Positions 11,896 to 21,787 of a DNA stretch of 35,895 nt are shown piece after piece. Under the pieces are notes generated by a model, which ran no database searches, was not told the DNA's origin, and worked only from the letters and a program-made list of their open reading frames with translations. Source of the DNA: Macrocybe gigantea. Taxonomy: Eukaryota; Basidiomycota; Agaricomycetes; Agaricales; Callistosporiaceae. A program made the position numbers and the translations under genes. Where the stretch lies: contig SJRY01000130.1 in NCBI GenBank assembly GCA_011319805.1, positions 1 through 35,895 on the forward strand. The letters run 5' to 3'. Position 1 is the first letter of the stretch, and each line of letters opens with the position of its first letter.

Positions 11896-12916
11896 AGCGT
11901 ATTTTCACAACAGCAACCACCGCCGACGAGGGCAAAACATAGCAATGCAATCATCAAGAAAACCTGCAGCAGAGGGACCATCAGCCCAATTCGTACATCA
12001 TGTTTTTCCTGAAAGACTGCACCATTTAGTTCACGAACTGCTTGAACGCTTCAAAACAAGCGAGTATGGAACGCCTGTTGTCCAGAGGGCGCATACCCTC
12101 GCTGAGACGGCGGGCAGGCCTGGGAACATCTGGGCGATGCATAGCAACAACTGTGGGCGTGGCTGGATATTCACCCCTCTGAACTGCCTGAATCAATTCC
12201 AATGTGACAGGGATTTTGAAAAATGTTGGGGATGTGCCGGTCATCGTGATGCCGGCCATTACTTTGACGTCGAGCTGATCCACGCCAAGGAGATCTCGGG
12301 TTCGGTTGTTGGACTGAACGGCGGCGATAGCCTCAGCGATGAGCTCAGGAGCGGGATCCACGGTTTCTAAATGTCGTTTGTCTTCCTGAACGAGGAGTAA
12401 ATATCCGTCCCTATCCATGACACACACATCTGTCTTAGTATGCCTCCACTCTCCACAGATGAAGAGAGGAATGTCTTTGCGACTGCGCAAGTCCCTGCCC
12501 AACGCTCGACCAGCATAACCCATCACGCGCAGAAGTTGCATGGTGAAATCGTCAACAGCAGACTCTTCACCTGGAACTGGTTCCATCGCGAGATTCATAT
12601 ACCGGACAACTTGGTAGCTTTCATCGTCCACCATTTCGTCCGCCGTCAATCTGTTGAGGAGATCGGGATGATGAGGCGGAGGAGGGAGGGCTGCCTGATT
12701 GAAGAACATAGCAGTATTCTGTCGGACGATGGTGATATTGTACGCGGAAAGGTCGTTGACGGTCCAGTCATGTCCAGACTTAGCATTGCGAATGAGGTTG
12801 GCCATTAAAGATAAGGCTGACCATGGAATCAGACGCGTGCCAGCGACATGTGGGGTGAGCTCAAGTACAATAAGTCTTTTAGGGGTACAGCGGCAACATA
12901 CCTCGGTTTGATCCTT
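11896..12916. other. Foreign segment replacing the MET1 N-terminal coding region
   Basis: Between the two left-arm blocks that match the right arm, this roughly 1.0 kb has no counterpart there. The right arm has about 0.8 kb of MET1 coding sequence in its place (about 27021-27830). The segment contains one clear gene (12026-12805, minus). No target-site duplication or terminal inverted repeat was seen at the junctions by eye. Confidence 0.65.
12026..12805 (-). CDS. Agaricomycete conserved protein with PD-(D/E)xK-like motif
   Basis: A single-exon, 259-residue protein. It belongs to a family I recognise as widespread and multicopy in agaricomycetes and usually annotated hypothetical. Conserved stretches include NDLSAYNITIVRQ near the N terminus, EESAVDDF, RKDIPLFICGE, TDVCVMDRDGYLLLVQEDKR, ITMTGTSPTFFKIPVT and SEGMRPLDNRR near the C terminus. 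The D-x(n)-QEDK spacing with flanking hydrophobic strands resembles a PD-(D/E)xK nuclease core. That is inference from pattern only; no activity is known to me. Both ends match the usual family boundaries, so the gene appears complete. It sits entirely within the segment that replaced the front of the left MET1 copy, and on the same strand. How it arrived (gene conversion, insertion with deletion, or hitch-hiking on an element) is not visible. Confidence 0.7.
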   Translation of the reverse strand: MANLIRNAKSGHDWTVNDLSAYNITIVRQNTAMFFNQAALPPPPHHPDLLNRLTADEMVDDESYQVVRYMNLAMEPVPGEESAVDDFTMQLLRVMGYAGRALGRDLRSRKDIPLFICGEWRHTKTDVCVMDRDGYLLLVQEDKRHLETVDPAPELIAEAIAAVQSNNRTRDLLGVDQLDVKVMAGITMTGTSPTFFKIPVTLELIQAVQRGEYPATPTVVAMHRPDVPRPARRLSEGMRPLDNRRSILACFEAFKQFVN

Positions 12917-12990
12917 TAAGACTTTTTGAGGTGAAAGATAAGTCTGGCGTGCTCATTAGCAATGTCACGACTTAACAATTATATAATATT
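12917..12990 (-). promoter_or_regulatory. Orphaned MET1 5' leader and start region
   Basis: Read on the minus strand, this piece matches the DNA around the start of the right-arm MET1 copy (26953-27030). It includes the start codon context CTAATGAGCACGCCAGAC. It is separated from the rest of the left MET1 relic by the roughly 1 kb replacement. It may still act as a promoter or leader for whatever lies downstream on the minus strand, which is now the PD-(D/E)xK-like gene. Confidence 0.6.
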
Positions 12991-13362
12991 AACCCGTGCG
13001 AAACCCATAAATCCTTTCGCTACAATAAATACAAAGCTATTACTTCGACATTGACGAACCAAAAGGCGACCTGAATAACCCTGTTCCCTTATAAACATAA
13101 CCTTTAAATCACAGTTTCAACACACTGCTTTCCACAGGCGCCACCTTCATGTCACCTGAATGACTCCTCTCTCTGTCGCCGATCGCATGGAACGGAACTC
13201 GCTTGACCTGTTGGGTAACAGAATGTCAGAATGATGCTGAGCACAGAGAACGGAACAACGTCCTACATCAGGGTCTTCAGATACTTCTGTGAGCGTGTGC
13301 ACTTGCAAGCCCCGAGTAGTATTATATACTCCCATTTCCATGTCGCCACGCTGTAAACTTGT
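12991..13362. other. Intergenic, no gene recognised
   Basis: Unique DNA between the inner edge of the left repeat arm and the end of DUF6534 copy C. No supported gene or RNA was seen. Confidence 0.5.
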
Positions 13363-14779
13363 TCAATCATCCAACCACTTCTGAACAAACATGAAACGTA
13401 CGACGCGACGAGTTCCGCCGCCGCTATGGCTGTTGGTCGACTGATAGGCCCTGGAGCCGGACCCTCCTCCTCGAAGCTCTCTCCGAGCATTCAACGTCCA
13501 CATCATGGAAAAAGCATATAGCTTCGGCAACATTTGATTAAAGAGGACGGAAATCAAATGGTCGTTTCCGGAATATACTTGCGAAAAGATTAGATTCAAC
13601 ATCGCGCTACACAAGAAGGAAGGTGAGCGCGGGTCGGGTTGAACGTGAAACTGCTGAGCCGTACCACAGAGCTGCCGGCGCTGCAGTCTGAAAGGTCAGG
13701 CGGACCAACGCTTGTATGAGGCCCACGGTCCTGGATAATATCGTGTGAACACAGACCGGAATCTTGTCGAGATTTTATATTGACACACTGAGGAAGGACT
13801 GTGTCCTTAGCCTTGACGAGGAAATACGCTGTCGACATAGTGATGAGAAAATCCCCAGCTTAATACAAAAGATAACCATTAATTTTCTTTCCTGGACGCC
13901 ACTAGAACTCAGACGTACCAAAGGCCGCGCTGAGGTGAGCAGCAACTATGAAAGAAGTATCAGTCGTGTTCCGGAAGAGACGGGACATAATCTTTACACC
14001 AGGTTGCAATTTGGTGTCCAGCCGAAGCGCCGAGCGAGATATAGTACGTCTAGAGAGCAAGTCACGACCATGAGATGAAATCCAGCATGCATCGCGCCGA
14101 GTCGCGCACCGCCACACATATTGACAGATAAGCGAAAAGAAGAACGAGCGCTATGGGGACAACGAAAAAGTAATTTTTCTTTGACACGACCCAGAGGCGA
14201 TAACAGAAGTAAGCTTGGACGTAGATTCCGATGCTGGCGACCTGTACGTGATATTTCTGCTTAACGTGGCCATTGGTGCACGGCATATACTCACCATCAG
14301 GCTAGAACCTGTCTGCCACCAGGCCGTATAATTTAAAAGGATCGCTCCTTGGAGGTCTTTGAAGTGGTATATAAACATAATCCAAACAGTGGCGCTGAGC
14401 AAACGTCATTACGCGCAACGGAACCTCAATCAGAGAACCAGTACTCACAAAGAATGGACGGATTTTAACGTGGTTAAAATCAGCAATCCACCAACCGCCA
14501 GGTTTGTTCCTAACCGGTCTTCGAAGTGGCAGGTGAAATAATTTTTGAACTGCGGCACAATCGCCTTGGTTAAGCACGGGAACGCGGGGTTAAACTGCGT
14601 TCTTACTTGGCAGAAGAGTATTCCCTGGAGGATGAAGTCCAAGATGGAACCTATGAACTGGCGGTGGGGGTAAGCACGAAAGCATCTCTCGAGGAGACAG
14701 GTTTGATACGCACCCAGGGACCCAGAAGGAACTTGGCCTGTTGAAGTTCTTCATGTGTTAACTGCACATCTGGGATCAT
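13363..14779 (-). CDS. DUF6534 family multi-pass membrane protein (copy C)
   Basis: Third paralog, on the opposite strand. Exon 1 (14779-14714) again encodes exactly 22 residues ending LLGPW before a GTGCGT donor. Exon 2 carries LDFILQGILFCQ. The next exons encode a segment matching FKNYFTCHFEDRLGTNLAVG and LLILTTLKSVHSL, then FHFKDLQ-type and WWQTGSSLM segments, ASIGIYVQAYFCYRLW, and TVGLIQALVRLTFQTAAPAALW near 13690-13740. The last exon (from about 13610) has MLNLIFSQVYSG and QMLPKLYAFSMMWTLNARRELR, then a Gly/Ser-rich tail ending at 13363. The shared gene structure shows common descent with A and B. The family is of unknown function and predicted to span the membrane about seven times. Internal exon limits are approximate. 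Confidence 0.75.
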
Positions 14780-15978
14780 AGTAGAAAGTTAGGGCGACGC
14801 CCTCTCAGGCCCATGCTCTCGATGACTTCGTTGTCTTTTAAACGACAAAATATTCAGGAGTTGCTCCTGAGGGGCAGTCGACTCGCTAAGTAGATGATCT
14901 ATCGATTTGGGATCAAAAAAAAAAAGGAAGAAAAAAAAGAGCGTGATGGGTAACCGGGATTGGCTATCGGATTTTTAGTTGCCGACCAAGCTGTATCAAG
15001 TCGCCGAAATTGTACGACTTGGGAATGCATCTCGCTCAAAATGAGTATTGGAGGCGGATGGAGGCGGATATGTAGAAACCTGAATAGGGGCCGCGCCCGC
15101 ACCATGTTCAAGTTTCTCCGACAAGGCCATGCGTGATCGCAGGCACGGGTGTCGCCGCCTGCACCCTGGTCGTCATCCATGCCTTTACGTGAATAGACCG
15201 CCTTGCGCCTGTGCCTTCAGAGGAACATTTGCAATGACATGCTCAACTTCCAAAAGCGAAACAGCGACGCTCACGGTACCATCAGGGTGCGCGGTATGGA
15301 GGGAATTGGAACATAATGGAACTTGGGGATTAAAACGCCCGAACGGAACGACCGCACATGCCATGCCACGTCCTAGGCACAGCGTTTTGTCAGTTTTTGG
15401 AGGAAACAGAGGCTCACACGTGCAGCGTAGTTAGCGCTTAACCACTCATGATCAATAAAGATTGCATCGTTACGAAGCCTGCACGAATGAACGTCGCAAG
15501 AGAGCAGCACAAACCACTCGAGCTTGCATGCGGTCTCAGAGCACGCTGTGCATATGCCTCGATTTGGCCGAAAGATCGGAAGTTTCCTGCTCATGGAAAA
15601 ACTAAGTTCCTTCGAGTTCTAGCAAGTCGACGCCTCTTCGACTCCAAGCGAGAAAAGGATGCTATCACGAAAAGTATGTTATGCAGTTGTACATGCAACT
15701 TTGTCATCCCATGCTCAATCAGAAGGCCTACTCACAACGCAGAATCCAGTGAACGCTGAATTTTTTTTATTTCAGTGCTGGTATCGCCTACGAGAGCCAG
15801 GCACATTGTCATGGACCGCAACCGTCCCATCAGAACTACGATTGCACTGATCTTTGTCGAAATAGACCTCTAGATCGCTCTAAAAAAAACTCGCCATATG
15901 CACGAGAAACGTTAACACGAGAGACAGTGCCTCATTTTTCTTTCGAAGCTCTGACTAACCTGCACGAACTCTTTCAGG
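14780..15978. other. 1.2 kb gap; poly-A-rich tract at 14917-14939
   Basis: No supported gene. An A-rich run (A10, then AAGA-type sequence) occurs at about 14917-14939. Open frames of 60-100 codons on both strands show no domain. The last part is the 3' region of the aminotransferase gene. Confidence 0.45.
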
Positions 15979-17315
15979 TCATGAGTCCAGCGCCCAACCG
16001 AACACCCGTTCGGATTCTTCCAGCCTCTCGCAAACCTTGCGGACCTTTTCGTCATCAACGTTCGCAACGGAGAACCTTATCCAGCGACCTCCTTCCCACC
16101 CGTCGGACCCTAAAGCTTTTTCATCGCAGAAGAACGCGCTCGGAAGCGTCACAACCCCCAGCTCAGCCGCTAGCCTTTTGCTTACGTTCAAAGAGCTAAC
16201 GTTGACGAACGGGTGCCGCACGAAAGCGTAATAGCCTCCCTGAGAGCCAATCTTCCATCGTTTAGGTAGGGCCTGTCGGAAAAGCGCGTGCCTGGATTCA
16301 ATTGCGAGTGCGGTATCTCGAATGAAGGGCCTCATAGACTCCATCAAGGGTGCCAGTGCGATCTGAAGAGGGCGCGGGGGACAGATCTGGAGACAATCCA
16401 GGACTGTCTTGATCTGCTTCAGGAGAGTTGGGGAGGCGACGATGGCCCCTAATCGATGACCTGGGACACAGTATGATTTCGAGAAGGAGAAAAGGTGCAC
16501 AAGGGTCGCTCGCCATGGCGATGCGGTCGGAGAGTTGAAGAGATCGTGGGGTGCACCTGTCAGAATGAAATCGCGGTACGTTTCGTCCAGGACCAGGGCC
16601 ATGTTGTGTTCCTTTGCCAGTGTGGCAAAGGATGCGATGAGGGATGGTGAATAGATGGCTCCTGTCTATTTTTTTTTTGATCAGAAGCGGCATGAGCCTT
16701 TCATCCTTCCAAAGACGGTTGAGAAATAATCACGAACTGGGTTGTTTGGGGTTACAAGCGCGATCGCCTTTGTCTTTGATGTGATGAGCGTACTGCATTT
16801 TTCGACTGAGGGAGCGAATCCATCTGCAGGGTAGGTTGAAAGAGGCACAGGCTTTATGCCCAGGAGGGTCAAGTCCATCCTGTACGTGTCAGTACCAATC
16901 CTCAAGAAAAACTGAAAAATTCGTACTGGTGATTGAAGTACCTATTTCTCAAGTTCAAGTCAGTAACCCAGGACGTGCCTTCAGCGGAGCAACAGCCTCA
17001 CCATGGAACGGGTAGGATAACCTCATCGCCTGCATCCGCGATGCTCATGATCGTGGCGACAAAGGCCAGGTTGCAGCCAGCCGTCAACGCGACGTCCTCC
17101 ACCTCCAAATCGGCCTTGCTCCCGTATATAGCCTTCATCTCCTCCGTCAAGGCCTTGCGCAAGCTGATTTCGCCGTCATCCGCGGTATAGCCGTAGCTCG
17201 AAGGCGAAGATGACGTCTCCCCGATCGCGTTGCGCAAGAAGTCTGGCGGAGGTACGCCCGGTGCGCCCTGAGACATGTCGAGCAACGGTCGCGCGGCCGT
17301 AGGCACGTACATCAT
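15979..17315 (-). CDS. Class I/II PLP-dependent aminotransferase
   Basis: Four exons: 17315-17002, 16941-16927, 16879-16738, 16665-15979. They total 1158 nt, or 385 residues in frame. The fold-type I signature is clear. MSQGAPGVPPP is near the N terminus. TAGCNLAF is the cofactor-phosphate region. The substrate/PLP motif PNNPTGA is formed only when the third intron (16666-16737) is removed. DETYRDF holds the PLP-ring aspartate and tyrosine. The PLP lysine is in SFSKSYCVPGHRLG. The C-terminal RWIRFSVAN carries the carboxylate-binding arginine. Exon 2 is a 15-nt micro-exon encoding part of YFNHQ. Family members transaminate aspartate, aromatic or related amino acids; the substrate cannot be told. 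The true start may lie upstream, at an ATG at 17359, if the A6 run just before this start were A7. Confidence 0.85.
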
Positions 17316-17759
17316 CCCCCATTTTTTCGCCGTGGGTATTCTGAAGACGAACTGGGCATTAGTTGATGAAGCCGGTGTAATCGTGGCTCTGAGAAAATTG
17401 TTAGAGTTCGGGTTCTGTGCTCACGGTGGAGTGATGGTGTTTATAACCCCTCGAGATAATCTGAAGGCTAGAGAACTTGTCATTTTCCTCCCCCGTTTAA
17501 GCGTTCCGCTTGAGTTTGAGGATGGGATAGACCTACGAAGATGATATGTCGATACGGCCTTGAGTATAAGAAATGACACGCTGGACATCGGAACCGGCAC
17601 AGCGGACCGAGCTAAGCGGAGCAGGGGAGGGCAAACTCCCTGGGTCAAGAAAGGTGGAGTTAATGCAATTGACAGATACTGGTGCTACAGGTGGTGAGTT
17701 TACAGCTAAGAAGAGGTGCTGCGAGCCTGGCCACAGATGAGCTGCAGGAGTGGAACATT
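17316..17759. other. Intergenic, no separate gene
   Basis: Between the RWD/DUF1115 gene end and the aminotransferase start. It contains the possible extended N terminus of the aminotransferase (ATG 17359) and its promoter. No other gene is supported. Confidence 0.5.
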
Positions 17760-18658
17760 TTATTTCGCAGTCGTGGACCCTATGCCCATCTCTGTGACAA
17801 ACTGCTCTCTCCCAATCTGCCGCATCTCCTCAACGACTTCGCCGACCTTTTGAAACTCGATCCAGCGTCGGTGTCCACTCCGATCCACGACTGGGACGTT
17901 CACGTCCAGCGGTTCCACGAATCTGACCCTCAAAGCCAGCCACTGCATGCTCTTGACGTTTGCGACGAACTCTTCGATGGATTCTTTTCGGCCTTCGGCG
18001 TAGATCAGACCAGGATAACCGACTTTGGCAAAGCCTGTGACTGAAAGCGACGATGACCACTGCTGCAGAGAGCGTCGCTTCGTAGGGGATATAAGATGAT
18101 GTGAAGTTAGTAGTGCGTGATAGGTTGATGGACTTGAAAACGAGGATGGCATCTCGTCCGACGTCGCGTCAAAGGATTTCCGTGCTTCAAATTCTGTATG
18201 CAGTAGTGGAAGAAGGTGCAGCGACAGTAGTTGGTATATCGGGTATCTGCGAAAGCCGTGATGACAAGATATCAACATGGTAGTGGGTGGACGACGTACT
18301 CAGTATCTCCGATGACTTCTAGCTGGGATCGAATGACTTCTCTCCAGTGCTCCTGCTCTTGCCGCGTCAAGTTCTGTCCCTTGACAGACATAAGCGATGA
18401 CGGATTTGCGACGGATCCAGCATAATCTCGTGGAACCTCGGCCTCGAACCAGACATTCCGGGCGTTGACCTTGACCTGAATTCTTGCCGGCGACGACGGA
18501 GCCCCGAAATTCAATAAATCGGCACCATCGGCATGTGCACTGAGCAACTTGTCCCAGAGCTCCGCATCATCCAGGAATGTGAGCAATTCGTCCGGGAGCA
18601 GGGAGCACTGGATCAACCGGAACTCGTCCAACTGTCGAGCCAGGGTAGTCGAATTCAT
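17760..18658 (-). CDS. RWD domain and DUF1115 protein (RWDD2-like)
   Basis: Two exons, 18658-18300 and 18246-17760, joined across a 53-bp intron. Total 846 nt, or 281 residues in frame. The N-terminal part begins QLDEFRLIQCSLLPDELLTF, typical of an RWD domain start. The C-terminal half matches DUF1115: YPIYQLLSLHLLPLL, then TSHHLISPTKRRSLQQWSS, GFAKVGYPGLIYAEG, and MQWLALRVRFVEPL. This matches animal RWDD2A/B and fungal orthologs in order and length. RWD domains usually mediate protein contacts; the exact role of this family is not established. Splicing at this intron is required to join GDTE to YPIYQ, and the ends are GTACGT..CGCAG. No damage is seen. Confidence 0.85.
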
Positions 18659-18940
18659 ATGTTGAAACTCAGCACGTGGGCTGCCGCAATCAAACTTGGA
18701 CCCACACCGTCCGAACGCAGTTGGTTGAGCTCATGTTTATGACATTTGTCATGTATAATTCTATATGCAACACTTTTCCCGCGGGCATTCCAATTAATTC
18801 TTATTTGAAGAGTACAGTTATTTCCAGCCAGTGAACCTTCGGCAGTCGGAACAAGTCCGTCGACGTTCCGTAGCCAAGGAGAATTAATTAAAATTGTAGT
18901 GTTCATCCCCAGATCCCGAGGCGAGCATAATTACTATACA

Positions 18941-19621
18941 TCAAAACCCGCCTAGACATCCATCCAGGGCCATCTCTTTACTTGATAACTCGAAGGAATC
19001 GCTCGCCAAATGCAAAGTGGATTGCCGTCTGGATATCTTCTGCTGCTTTCGCTTGGCCTTGAGCTGAGCAACCGAGAAAGGCATCAAGGCGAAATCGTTG
19101 CTGTCGTACAGCTCGTCCGAGGTGTGGTCGAGTGGCGGCGTGCCGGGGTATGAGTCGTGAAATGCATGAGAGGTATCGAAGGATATGATGGGTGAGCCTG
19201 CGCCCGTGTACGAGTGAGCCGAATGCATGGAGGGCGAAGACAAGGATGGAGAAGGGAAATTAGAGATGGGCGAAGGCGAGTCAACCGGTGTTTGGCGCAC
19301 GGACTGTCGCTCTATCATCTCAAAGGCCCGTGGATGGAAATAGCTCCCTATGGGAGTCGAGACTCGTCGTCGCGTAGCGCCGTCCTCATTATACACCCTC
19401 CCACCGCGCTCGGGAAGGGCGCAAGCGTTCGGAGACACAGCGATCGGCGCGCGGTCGTACACGAACGGGGAGTGCGTCGGGAAGGTTGATGTCAGCGTCG
19501 GCGTCGGCGGAAAGTGGACGTGTGGTGAGTGGAGGTATTTGAACGGCAAGGCGGTCGAGGGCGAGGGCAGGCCCTGGGCAGAGCTGAGCGTCTTCAGAAT
19601 GGGTCGTGGTCGAGCCTTCAT
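18941..19621 (-). CDS. Ser/Pro-rich conserved basidiomycete protein, paralog 1
   Basis: Single exon, 226 residues, low-complexity Ser/Pro/Thr-rich. Landmarks: PILKTLSS near the N terminus; LHSPHVHFPPTPTLTSTFP; YDRAPIAVSPNACALPERGG; several SP/TP sites; and a basic KAKRKQQKISRR segment near the C terminus. The central HSPHVHFPPTP and YDRxxIxVSP blocks recur in the neighbouring gene at 20529-21787 in the same order, so the two are tandem paralogs on the same strand. I know of similar unnamed proteins in agaricomycetes but no function. The many SP/TP sites would suit proline-directed phosphorylation, which is inference. It is probably disordered and soluble, with no signal peptide or membrane helix. 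Confidence 0.7.
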   Translation of the reverse strand: MKARPRPILKTLSSAQGLPSPSTALPFKYLHSPHVHFPPTPTLTSTFPTHSPFVYDRAPIAVSPNACALPERGGRVYNEDGATRRRVSTPIGSYFHPRAFEMIERQSVRQTPVDSPSPISNFPSPSLSSPSMHSAHSYTGAGSPIISFDTSHAFHDSYPGTPPLDHTSDELYDSNDFALMPFSVAQLKAKRKQQKISRRQSTLHLASDSFELSSKEMALDGCLGGF

Positions 19622-20528
19622 GATCCGATGCGAGGCAAACCCTCTTCAACGAAGACTTGACCAGCAAGACAACGTTAATGAGGTCGTAGGCGTAGGCAGG
19701 GAGGCAGCGGTGTCGACATGTACCTATATGTAGACCGTTGCCTGGATGGGAATCAGCCGAGGGCTAATAGATGCTCGGACGACTTCGAACTGGATATGAT
19801 AGATCAGTTGATTGCTGAATGAGCTAATAACGCTGGTCGGGCGAACGTTGTTGTTGCCTTGTATCGCTGCCCGGGGCTTATATATCCGGTGACGCATCCT
19901 TGCCAACCGGAAAACGCACGCTGTGTGCGAGGGCTGTTGCAACGGATGTACATACGTAATGGCAGGGTATCCGGCTTTTTGTGTTCTGAATGTGGGATGT
20001 TGATCAGGAGGCAGTGCGAATGCGTGTTCGGTGGGGTCCGGTGGAGCATAGCAGCATAGGACGAGTGCAATGCGCCAGTTTATGTTCAGATAAATGTCGA
20101 ATATGGAATAGCTTGGACCTATAAGCCTGAAAAAAGAGCAATGGATTTTGTGTCAGATGTGAAAGGAGAGTCTGCTGACTATTTGCAGGTCAGGTGTAGA
20201 CAACGTTGCCCATGCGACTGGTTCAGCCGACCGTCACTGCCTCAACTCGACATCACATCACACGTGCGGTCCAACAGCTCTGGCGCATTGTATCTGCATT
20301 GCATTTGACGATATGATACAAACTGCAAATGACAGGTAATGTCCATGATATTACAGAATTGAATACTTTGAGAGTACAGCCAAAGGGATGACATGGGAAA
20401 CAATCACTAAGGAAATCTTGGATTATTCGGCAAGTATCTGTAAGTCGGTATCGAACACCAGCTTCATTTGCCTATCTCGCCCATGATGCCATTCGGAATA
20501 TCCCTTGGAAAGTGGAGCTCTTATCACC
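19622..20528. other. Intergenic, no gene recognised
   Basis: Spacer between the two Ser/Pro-rich paralogs. It should hold the promoter of paralog 1 and the 3' region of paralog 2. Short open frames show no domain. Confidence 0.5.
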
Positions 20529-21787
20529 TCACTCACGCCCCATGACTGCAGGGGCCGGATAAGCGATTGCACTGTCCATACCCTGCATGATCGCGACGGT
20601 GAACGAAGGAAAGGCCGCAAAGGGGTCATTCGGAGAGGGCGAAGCGACTAGGGACCGTTTCATCATGGGCCTGGGACTGAGCAGGGACATCGCAGCTCCA
20701 GCCCGGTGATCGTTCTTCCGCGGTAAACCGGGGGACCACAACGAACCGTCTGCCTTTCCGAACAAGATCGATGGAGCGCCAGGGGAGACGAGAGAGTCCT
20801 CAACGGCAGATGTCGGATATCCAGGTGACAGACAATCTTCTGGGCCCTCGTGGAGTGAGACGGACTGCCAGAACGCCTGACTGAGACGGGTGCTGACGCT
20901 AGGAGGCGAAGGAGAGTGAACGCTGAGGTTGAGCGGGGCCGGGGTGGGCCGCGTGACGGTGACTCGCGGCGATTCTTGAATGGGTGTCAAAAGCACTTTT
21001 GCGTGCGGCGAGGGCGGTCGCATCGCCGTCGCCGCGAGAGCCGGGCGCCGTTTCGGTTCGGTTTCAAGGGAGCGAGCGCGCGCGGGTTTGGACGGCGCCT
21101 TGGCGTTTCGGTTGGGCCAGCGGCCACGAGCGTCTTCCTCGCTCCCGACTTCCATCTCCTCGGCTGGAGAGACGGGAGCGGAGGGGTACGGCGAGCGCGG
21201 GTACGAGGAGAGGGCTTTGCCGAGCTCCTCCAGTCCGCGCGTGCCGCGTGGCGCTCGAGCGGAGAGCTCCTCGAATCGAACATGGCCAGGCGCTTTGTAA
21301 GGCTTGGGGAGCGGGGGTCTTCGAACTGCGGCACGACTAGCATGGTTGGGGGATGGGACGAGGCCTTGTAAGGTTTAGGGGAGCGCGGATCCTCGAATTG
21401 AGGAACCTCTAACATCCTTGCGGGCTCGGACATGTTTTTGGCCTTGGGCGGGTCTGATAGTTTGAAGAAGTTTCCGGAGGGCGAGTTGATGCGGGACCCC
21501 CATGGAGAGACCTCTAAGGAACTCGGCGACATGACGATGGCGCCTCGGTCGTACGTGCCAGGGGAGAACGCCGAAAAGGTCGCCGCCATAGCAGGCGAAG
21601 GCGGGAAGTGCACATGGGGAGAAAACTTGGACGAAGTAACTTCGATGGAGAAGCTGGCCGCATAGGGGAACGGATTGGGCGACAACGGCAGCGGCGCTGG
21701 TCTTCTGAGGATGGAGCGAGTCGAGGGGCGGATGAGCACCCTGGCAGGAGACTTGACACTGTTTCTGAGGATGGACTGAGAGGCCAT
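20529..21787 (-). CDS. Ser/Pro-rich conserved basidiomycete protein, paralog 2 (one frameshift)
   Basis: About 420 codons, read in two adjoining frames. The N-terminal frame has SILRNSVKSPARVLIRP, then KFSPHVHFPPSPAMAATF and YDRGAIVMSPSSLEVSP, the same blocks as paralog 1. These are followed by a duplicated VPQFEDPRSP unit. In the first unit the DNA reads CGCTCCCCTAAACC; in the second it reads CGCTCCCCAAGCC (gggg at 21306-21309 on the plus strand), one base shorter. That loss moves reading out of frame. The alternative frame then stays open to the stop at 20529, with SPYPSAPVSPAEEMEVGSEE and many SP sites. So this is one gene with a single-base break, either a sequencing miscall or a recent mutation. 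Function unknown; predicted disordered. The region is strongly GC-rich, which creates spurious open frames on the other strand. Confidence 0.65.

Larger units (their letters stand above)
7308..12990 (+). repeat. Left arm of large inverted duplication
   Basis: This arm matches 26953-33732 in inverted orientation. The outer edge is near 7308 (shared TCGGGCGCAGCCAT); the inner edge is near 12980-12990 (shared ATATTATATAAT). Matching blocks: the 3' part of the membrane-protein gene, the upstream and coding region of the Crinkler-like gene, the MET1 3' half, and MET1 5'-proximal DNA at 12917-12990. Blocks missing here are the kinase segment (29302-30607 on the right), one UBL exon, and the MET1 N-terminal coding region (about 27021-27830), which is replaced by 11896-12916. 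By eye, aligned coding stretches differ mainly by scattered single bases. The duplication was found by comparing translations and flanking DNA; exact identity was not computed. Confidence 0.85.

Noticed and set aside
11552..12370. Plus-strand open frames across the MET1 relic and PD-(D/E)xK-like gene
   Set aside because: They are antisense shadows of recognisable minus-strand coding sequence.
14917..14939. A-rich run as the poly-A tail of a retroposon
   Set aside because: No reverse transcriptase, target-site duplication or adjacent gene copy was found next to it.
20916..21371. Long plus-strand open frames of over 100 codons
   Set aside because: They lie antisense to the Ser/Pro-rich paralog 2 in very GC-rich DNA, are full of Arg/Gly/Ser, and show no domain. 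They are composition artefacts.
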